Shown here piece after piece: positions 6,069 to 11,118 of a DNA stretch of 11,118 bases (position 1 is the first letter of the stretch; every line of letters starts with the position of its first letter). The position numbers and the translations under genes are program-made. The notes beneath the pieces were generated by a model that saw nothing but the letters and a program-made list of their open reading frames with translations, did not search any database and was not told the origin of the DNA. The stretch covers positions 1-11,118 of the forward strand of contig CALLJI010000071.1 of assembly GCA_938091475.1 (NCBI GenBank), written 5' to 3'. The stretch comes from an uncultured Caldimicrobium sp. Lineage in GTDB: Bacteria > Desulfobacterota > Thermodesulfobacteria > Thermodesulfobacteriales > Thermodesulfobacteriaceae.

Positions 6069-6074
6069 AGGGGA
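6069..6074 (+). promoter_or_regulatory. Ribosome binding site of the lipoprotein gene
   Basis: AGGGGA lies 6 nt before ATG 6081 and supports that start. It is one of the few clear Shine-Dalgarno sequences in the window. Confidence 0.75.
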
Positions 6075-6080
6075 ATTAAA

Positions 6081-6734
6081 ATGAAAAAGAGCTTCTATTT
6101 AATGATTTTATGCTTACTCTTCTTTTTGATTAGTTGTAGCCAAAAAGACCAAACTATTTCACTACCAACTCATACGGGAGAACGCATAAAGAACATACTT
6201 GTTTTACCCTTTGATTATTACTGTCCAACCGAAAAAGGAATTTCTTTCTACTGTCCAGTTTCTGGAGTTATTCCAGGGGAGATTGAAGTCAATGCAAAAG
6301 AAGTAATGGATAAATTGCTCAAAAAGGAGATTTCAGCCCTCTCATTGAGATATAATTTTTTTTATTTGACTCCTAATGAATATGAAATGTTATTAGAGGA
6401 AGCTTTAGAGAAGATGAAAGAACATCAAGCTTTAGTCAAATATTTTGCGGAAAGGACCCAAACTCAAGCCCTCCTTTATGGCAAAATTTTTCGCTTCAAA
6501 GAGAGGAAAGGTAGTAGTTGGAGTGTAAGTGAGCCAGCCTCAGTTGCCTTCACTTTAATTCTATATGATGGTCAGACAGGCAAGATTTTGTGGCAAAGAG
6601 TTTTTGATGAAACTCAGAAGCCTCTCAGTGAAAATTTGTTAAATCTTCCCTTATATGGAAAAATCAAATGGCTTACCGCTGAAGAATTAGCAGAGAGGGG
6701 GCTAAAAAATATTTTAAAAAGTTTCCCTCAGTAA
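6081..6734 (+). CDS. Predicted lipoprotein, function unknown
   Basis: This 217-residue protein has a lipoprotein signal: Lys-Lys at 2-3, a hydrophobic stretch at 5-17 and the lipobox LISC with C19 as the expected lipidated cysteine. The mature part should be anchored to a membrane facing the periplasm. It starts with a strand-like IKNILVLPFDYY (37-47), contains TQALLYGKIFRFKER (128-142) and SVAFTLILYDGQTGKILW (154-171), and ends ENLLNLP...LTAEELAERGLKNIL. The VLPF start and the GKIL(W) strand recall CsgG/LpoB-like periplasmic lipoprotein folds, but I cannot assign a family. Two further cysteines, C48 and C58, could form a disulfide. It heads an operon with hisA (4 nt gap) and the nuclease gene, a pairing that does not explain its role. 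Confidence 0.85.
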   Translation: MKKSFYLMILCLLFFLISCSQKDQTISLPTHTGERIKNILVLPFDYYCPTEKGISFYCPVSGVIPGEIEVNAKEVMDKLLKKEISALSLRYNFFYLTPNEYEMLLEEALEKMKEHQALVKYFAERTQTQALLYGKIFRFKERKGSSWSVSEPASVAFTLILYDGQTGKILWQRVFDETQKPLSENLLNLPLYGKIKWLTAEELAERGLKNILKSFPQ

Positions 6735-6738
6735 AAAG

Positions 6739-7464
6739 ATGCTCTTTATTCCTGCTATAGACTTAAGATCTGGGAAGGTAGTCCGACTATTTCAAGGAGA
6801 CTATGAGAAAACCAAAGTTTATGGAGAAAATCCATTAGAGTATGCTCTTTTTTTTCAAAGAGAGGGAGCGGAGAGAATTCATATTGTAGACTTAGATGGA
6901 GCAAAAGAGGGCTTACCAGTCCATCTGGAGCTAATTAAGGAGATAGCTAAGGCTCTTTCTGTTCCCCTTCAGGTAGGTGGGGGTATAAGAACTTTTGAGG
7001 TTATAGAGGAATATTTCAATGCAGGTATTGCCCAGGTTATTCTTGGGACTAAAGCTTTAGTTTCAAAAGATTTTTTGAAAGAGGTAACCACAGCCTTTCC
7101 AAAAAGAGTTATAGTTAGCGTTGATGTTAGAGGAGAAAATGTAGCTATCTCAGGATGGCTTAAGACCAGTGAAATAAATTATCTTGATTTTTTAAAGGAA
7201 CTTAATCTTTACCCTCTCTTTGCGATTATTCTCACTCTGATTGAGAGAGATGGAACAAGTCAGGGAATTGAAGTAAATCGTTTGGAGAAGGCTTTAAGGG
7301 TCTCAAAACATCCTCTTATTTTAGCGGGTGGGGTAAGTACTATTGAGGACATAAAAAGGCTTAAAGTTTTTGAAAGGGATGGTCTATGGGGAGTGATAAG
7401 TGGAAGAGCTATTTATGAGGGCACTCTCAACATAAAAGAAGCCATAGAAATAGCCAAAGCTTAG
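6739..7464 (+). CDS. hisA: Phosphoribosylformimino-AICAR ribonucleotide isomerase HisA
   Basis: HisA catalyses the Amadori isomerisation of ProFAR to PRFAR in histidine synthesis, in the cytoplasm. The 241-residue length is normal. The barrel landmarks are present: AIDLRSGKVVRL (6-17) with catalytic D8, HIVDLDGA (48-55), VGGGIR (79-84), SVDVRG (127-132) with the second catalytic aspartate D129, RDGTSQG (170-176) and AGGVST (196-201). Two phosphate-binding half-barrel signatures (GGGIR and AGGVS) are visible. HisA and HisF are close relatives; the first-strand AIDLRSGKVVRL favours HisA. One oddity is L167 in T-L-I-E-R-D-G, where an acidic residue is usual. No other histidine gene is nearby. 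It sits 4 nt after the lipoprotein gene and 8 nt before the nuclease gene; no good Shine-Dalgarno sequence is visible. Confidence 0.95.
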   Translation: MLFIPAIDLRSGKVVRLFQGDYEKTKVYGENPLEYALFFQREGAERIHIVDLDGAKEGLPVHLELIKEIAKALSVPLQVGGGIRTFEVIEEYFNAGIAQVILGTKALVSKDFLKEVTTAFPKRVIVSVDVRGENVAISGWLKTSEINYLDFLKELNLYPLFAIILTLIERDGTSQGIEVNRLEKALRVSKHPLILAGGVSTIEDIKRLKVFERDGLWGVISGRAIYEGTLNIKEAIEIAKA

Positions 7465-7472
7465 ATTTATAA

Positions 7473-9461
7473 ATGTCCTTAGAAACCTTACAGCATTGCT
7501 TAGTAGATGTCTTTTACAAGGAGAAAATCACCGTTGCCTATGTGAAGGAGATAAAATCCAAAAGATTACATCTCCTTCTGCCTACTGGAAGAGAAGAATT
7601 GATTAATCACTCAGCTTTACTTTCCCTTGGGAAGACAAAAATTCTTCCCGATAACCTAAATTATATTGAAGCGCTTCTTAAGGAAAAACAGGCACTAAGA
7701 GAGAAGCACAAGGAATCTTTCGATTTGAAAGAGCTTTGGGAAGTAGTGGTGGATGAGCTTGAAATTGCAGAGGCTTGGGATCTTGTACATCTCATCCTTG
7801 GGAGACCCCCAGATTGTGATGAAGTGGCTGGTTTTATGAGGAAAATTGCCGAAGAGAAGCTCTATTTTTCTATAGAAGGCCCTGATTTAGTCAAAATACG
7901 CTCCCGTGAGGAGGTCGCAAATACACTCCTTCAAAGAGAGAAAGAATTAGAAAGATTGAGATTTATGAGTGAAGCTGAAAATTTTCTTCAAGCCCTTATG
8001 GCTGATAGAACTGATCTAATAGATAGGGAAAGGATTAGCTTTTGGATAAATCTTTTAAAGGAGTATATTCTCAATGAAGAAAATTTTGTCTCTGGTAAGC
8101 TCTTAAGAGAGGTATTACATAAACATCAACTGGCAGATCCTCCCAAATTAGTAGATTTTTTGGTAAAGAAAAATTACTTAGAGGAAGATTGGTTTTATGA
8201 GCTTGAAAAATTCAAATATCCTACTCAATTTTCTCCCCGAGAACTTGAAGAAGTAAAACCTTTGAGTTCTGAAGAGATAGATTTTTCTAAGTATATTGAT
8301 TTAAGGGATCTCTATACCTTTACTATTGATGCCCCAGAGACGGAAGACTATGATGATGCCTTAAGTATCAAAAAAGAAGGGAATGAAGTGGTACTCTTTG
8401 TGCATATTGCAGAGGTGGCAAGAACTATTACTCCATCTTTAGCCTTATGGGAGGGGGCTTTCGAGAGGGCGTCTACTTTGTATCTTCCCGAAACTATCTA
8501 TCCTATGTTACCTTTTCCTCTATCCCATAAAAAATTCAGTTTAAGAATGGGAGAAGTAAAACCAAGCTTAACTTTTAAATTTAGATTTTCTAACTCTGGC
8601 CAAAAGATAGAAGCTCAAATTTTTCCAGCCCTCATTTCTGTAAAAAAAAGATTTACCTATGAAGAAGTAGATCAATACTTAGAAGCAGGAGATCCCTTTT
8701 GGCTTGAACTTTATCAATTACTCAAGCCCTTTAAGGAATTCCGTCATAGTAATGGAGCCTTGGCGGTAATTTTACCAGAGATTTTGGTTAAGGTATTACC
8801 AAATAAAGAAATTATCTGTAAGAAAATTGAAATGACGCCTTCAAGGGATCTCATTGCCGAGGCTATGATTTTAGCTAATTTTTATGGAGCAAAATTCATA
8901 ATGGAGAATAACCTTCCAGGAATTTATCGGGCACAGAAGGCACCTTTTCAAGTGATTGAGGAGAGAGAAACCTCTTTATTTCATCAAATTCTACAATTAA
9001 AATTTATGGCTAAATCTGAGCTTACCCTTGAACCGTCCTATCATTCTGGACTTGGCCTTCCCTATTATACCACTCTTACCTCACCTATTAGACGTTTTTT
9101 AGATTTGCTTAATCAATATCAAATCCTGAGATACTTTGATAAAAAGCCCTTTTTCACTAAGGAGGAATTTTTAAAACTCTTGCCAGATTTACAGAGCAAT
9201 ATAGCTCGAGCACAAATGCTACAGGGAAGAAGAAAAAAATATTTTCTTCTTAAGTATTTAAAAATGTACAAAAAAGAGGAACCCTTAAAAGGTATAATTC
9301 TTGAAACACAAGGAAGGAAATATAGAGTATATCTTCCGGAATACAATCTTACTGGAGAAGTATTGGGTTATAAGGGAGATTTAGAGGCTGGAAGAGAAGT
9401 TAGGGTTAAAGTTGAAAAAGTAAACCCCCATCTTGAGATTCTTCGTCTCTCAATTGATTGA
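7473..9461 (+). CDS. RNase II/RNase R-family (RNB domain) exoribonuclease
   Basis: This 662-residue protein is of RNase II size. The RNB catalytic domain spans about 273-560. Its metal ligands follow the family spacing: D286, D292, D294 and D295 in TIDAPETEDYDDALS (284-298). HIAEVA (311-316) and TSPIRRFLDL (536-545), the signature around the catalytic arginines, are also present. The last 60 residues (603-662) look like a diverged S1/OB RNA-binding domain. The N-terminal 270 residues show no clear cold-shock domains and may hold a helical region instead, so the protein is neither a standard Rnb nor a standard Rnr and I give no symbol. RNB enzymes degrade RNA from the 3' end, releasing nucleoside 5'-monophosphates. 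The start follows hisA by 8 nt without a Shine-Dalgarno sequence, so translation may be coupled. Its last 56 bp overlap the convergent GGDEF gene. Confidence 0.93.
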   Translation: MSLETLQHCLVDVFYKEKITVAYVKEIKSKRLHLLLPTGREELINHSALLSLGKTKILPDNLNYIEALLKEKQALREKHKESFDLKELWEVVVDELEIAEAWDLVHLILGRPPDCDEVAGFMRKIAEEKLYFSIEGPDLVKIRSREEVANTLLQREKELERLRFMSEAENFLQALMADRTDLIDRERISFWINLLKEYILNEENFVSGKLLREVLHKHQLADPPKLVDFLVKKNYLEEDWFYELEKFKYPTQFSPRELEEVKPLSSEEIDFSKYIDLRDLYTFTIDAPETEDYDDALSIKKEGNEVVLFVHIAEVARTITPSLALWEGAFERASTLYLPETIYPMLPFPLSHKKFSLRMGEVKPSLTFKFRFSNSGQKIEAQIFPALISVKKRFTYEEVDQYLEAGDPFWLELYQLLKPFKEFRHSNGALAVILPEILVKVLPNKEIICKKIEMTPSRDLIAEAMILANFYGAKFIMENNLPGIYRAQKAPFQVIEERETSLFHQILQLKFMAKSELTLEPSYHSGLGLPYYTTLTSPIRRFLDLLNQYQILRYFDKKPFFTKEEFLKLLPDLQSNIARAQMLQGRRKKYFLLKYLKMYKKEEPLKGIILETQGRKYRVYLPEYNLTGEVLGYKGDLEAGREVRVKVEKVNPHLEILRLSID

Positions 9462-10386
9462 TTGAGGCAGAATCTACTACATAGGAATTACCCTCTATCT
9501 TTTTAGCCTTATACATAGCAGCATCTGCTCTATTAATTAAATCTGAAACTGATTTTTCAAGCTCTCCTCTATCTATAAGCTGGGCAATACCTGCAGAGAG
9601 TGTAACTGGTTTATATGGCATATGATCCCATTCCTCAAAAATCCTTTCTACAATCTTTATGGCTACCTCATAAGTAGTATAGGGTAAAATAATCACAAAT
9701 TCATCTCCTCCATATCTACAGACCTTGTCTACACCTCCTCTTGTATTTTTGCAAAAGACATTACCTACACTTATCAAAACCTTGTCTCCCTCTTTATGTC
9801 CAAAATTATCGTTGTAGAATTTAAATTTATCTAAATCTATCATAATTAGAGAGAGAGGATATTTTAATCTTATGGCTCGGTAAGTTTCCTCTCTAATGCT
9901 TATTTCAAAATGGCGCCTATTATAAGTTTGAGTTAGGGCATCCTCTACGATAAATCTTTCAATTTTTTTGTTTAAATAAAATTCTTTTAAAAGCTTCCAG
10001 AGTCTTGCTTTAAATTCACCTACTGAGAAGGGTTTAAAAATAACTTCGTCTGCTCCTGCAGTAAAAAGGTTACCAATATCAAAATTTTTATGATAATCTA
10101 TCATTGCATACATAAGTAATTCTTGGTTGACTCTTTTTAATTCCTTTATAATTGTAATTACCTCCTCATCCAGGGTTTCTATGGCAAGGATGACTAAATG
10201 AAAATTATCCTTTAATAGAGTAGAAAATAGTTCTTTCAGGGATGGCACATAGGTACACTCTAATTGGGCAGACCTCAAAATCTCAAGGAGAAGTTCACTT
10301 ATAAAGGGCTCGGGTTCATAAAGTATTGCATTAATCTTCAAACCTAATTCTGATTTTATTTTTTGAATTAATTCAATTAGGTCCAT
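9406..10386 (-). CDS. Diguanylate cyclase-like protein: degenerate receiver plus GGDEF domain
   Basis: This 326-residue cytoplasmic protein has two domains. Residues 17-133 have the pattern of a response-regulator receiver, with [10 protein letters not shown] at the first strand and FKPF (117-120) carrying the conserved lysine. However, the usual phospho-acceptor aspartate is replaced by alanine (LVILAIE, A68), so phosphorylation in the normal way is unlikely. Residues 148-303 are a GGDEF domain with [12 protein letters not shown] (149-160), metal-site [11 protein letters not shown] (183-193), GHKEGD (196-201) and RYGGDEF (224-230), so cyclic-di-GMP synthesis is plausible. The inhibitory RxxD site is altered (R216 and D220 are four residues apart). 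The ATG overlaps the stop of the upstream IMPase-Nudix gene by 10 bp, which points to translational coupling; AAGGG lies 11 nt upstream. The C-terminal 18 codons overlap the convergent nuclease gene. Confidence 0.94.
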   Translation of the reverse strand: MDLIELIQKIKSELGLKINAILYEPEPFISELLLEILRSAQLECTYVPSLKELFSTLLKDNFHLVILAIETLDEEVITIIKELKRVNQELLMYAMIDYHKNFDIGNLFTAGADEVIFKPFSVGEFKARLWKLLKEFYLNKKIERFIVEDALTQTYNRRHFEISIREETYRAIRLKYPLSLIMIDLDKFKFYNDNFGHKEGDKVLISVGNVFCKNTRGGVDKVCRYGGDEFVIILPYTTYEVAIKIVERIFEEWDHMPYKPVTLSAGIAQLIDRGELEKSVSDLINRADAAMYKAKKIEGNSYVVDSASINQLRDEESQDGGLLFQL

Positions 10387-11118
10387 AAGCCTTTTCCCTT
10401 CAAGTAATCTCTTAAAATTTGGGGATGATCAAAGACAAGTTTATCCCAGGGTATTTCGTCTATTTTAAAGGATTTTGCCCTTTTGGCATCGTCTTGCCCT
10501 CTGAGTTCACCCTTACCTTTGGCAATGAATACAACGGCTAAGGTATGAAACCTTGGATCTCTCTTGGGATCCGAATAACAGCCTAAAAGTTTATCTATTT
10601 CTATATCTAAATTAGTTTCTTCTTTAGCTTCTCTGTGAGCAGCATCCTCTGCCCTCTCTCCATATTCAATAAAACCTCCTGGCAGAGCCCAACCTAAAGG
10701 TGGATTTTTGCGTTCAATCAAAACTATGCCTCCCTCATATTCTATTATGATATCTACAGCTGGAAGGGGATTGCGGAAGGGTTGAAAAGTTTTGGGATGT
10801 TTATGGCTTAAGATTTCAAGCATTTCCTCGTGAATAAAACCGTTTGAAGCAACTATAGTATCCATAAAGGGGTGATAGGGATTTCCTAAATAATCAGTCA
10901 CTCTTCCTCCTGCTTCTTGCACTAAGAGAAAACCAGCTGCAGTGTCCCAAGGTTTTAAATAAGGCTCAAAAAAACCTTCATATCTTCCACAAGCTACATA
11001 AGCCAAATCTAAAGCTGCAGAACCAAATCTTCTAATGCCTTGAGAGCGTTGGATTAACTCTTCAAAGGGTACGATAAAAGGCTTAGCGTTTTCTAAAATT
11101 TTTGAGACTGGAAACCCA
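10377..11118 (-). CDS. Inositol monophosphatase-family protein fused to a Nudix hydrolase (5' end beyond the right edge)
   Basis: The reading frame is open to base 11118 and its start lies outside the window; 246 residues and the last partial codon are visible. The first half is the C-terminal part of an inositol monophosphatase/SuhB-type phosphatase, with [19 protein letters not shown] followed by [15 protein letters not shown]. The WDxAAG aspartate is a metal ligand of that family. After a short linker ([24 protein letters not shown]) comes a Nudix domain with a nearly complete box Gx5Ex7REUxEExGU at 10608-10676. Its catalytic REAKEE is intact, with N where the last G is usual. Nudix enzymes cleave nucleoside diphosphates linked to another group, such as ADP-ribose; the substrate here is unknown. 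No stop codon or in-frame start of note separates the two halves. The frame ends by overlapping the GGDEF start. Confidence 0.9.
   Translation of the reverse strand, partial: GFPVSKILENAKPFIVPFEELIQRSQGIRRFGSAALDLAYVACGRYEGFFEPYLKPWDTAAGFLLVQEAGGRVTDYLGNPYHPFMDTIVASNGFIHEEMLEILSHKHPKTFQPFRNPLPAVDIIIEYEGGIVLIERKNPPLGWALPGGFIEYGERAEDAAHREAKEETNLDIEIDKLLGCYSDPKRDPRFHTLAVVFIAKGKGELRGQDDAKRAKSFKIDEIPWDKLVFDHPQILRDYLKGKGLWT

Noticed and set aside
9119..9346. Minus-strand open frame of 75 codons inside the RNB nuclease gene
   Set aside because: It is antisense to a well-supported coding sequence and shows no start signal or family features.
11004..11006. TTG at 11006 as the start of a free-standing Nudix protein
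   Set aside because: The frame continues upstream to the window edge with clear inositol-monophosphatase sequence, so this codon is internal leucine.

Overview
The window reads as chromosomal DNA from a low-GC bacterium, probably a thermophilic anaerobe of the Thermodesulfobacteriota type or a relative. That is an inference from protein style, AT-rich genes, and a lipoprotein and RNB nuclease of kinds I associate with sulfate-reducer lineages. It is not proven here. Most genes are conserved housekeeping genes. The unusual part is three non-coding blocks packed with short GC-rich hairpins.

Layout: (1) the 5' end of mreB on the minus strand, leaving the window at base 1; (2) hairpin array 1 (329-896); (3) a minus-strand DUF429 gene whose start codon is 17 bp from that of a divergent plus-strand gene for a two-part radical SAM/DUF2344 protein; (4) hairpin array 2 (4123-4547, with a relic inside the 3' end of the radical SAM gene); (5) the RNase P RNA gene rnpB with a recognisable promoter, followed after 8 bp by engB/ysxC, a ribosome-assembly GTPase; (6) hairpin array 3 (about 5684-5950); (7) a tightly packed plus-strand operon of lipoprotein, hisA and an RNase II-family nuclease, with a promoter and Shine-Dalgarno sequence; (8) a convergent minus-strand pair that overlaps the nuclease gene by 56 bp: an inositol-monophosphatase/Nudix fusion (running off the right edge) translationally coupled to a GGDEF protein with a degenerate receiver domain.

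The arrays hold about 33 hairpins of roughly 20-21 nt. Many are flanked by GTAGGGG on the left, CCCCTAC on the right, or both. The outer GGGC/GCCC is nearly constant, but the inner arms come in about ten interchangeable self-complementary versions. Two hairpins plus inverted flanks form a 55-nt composite unit that occurs three times, once inverted, like the REPIN organisation of REP elements. Some hairpins appear to be chimeras of two stem versions, and most stem substitutions are C-to-T on the plus strand, which keeps G-U pairing. No transposase is encoded in the window. The arrays are the best candidate here for something poorly described.
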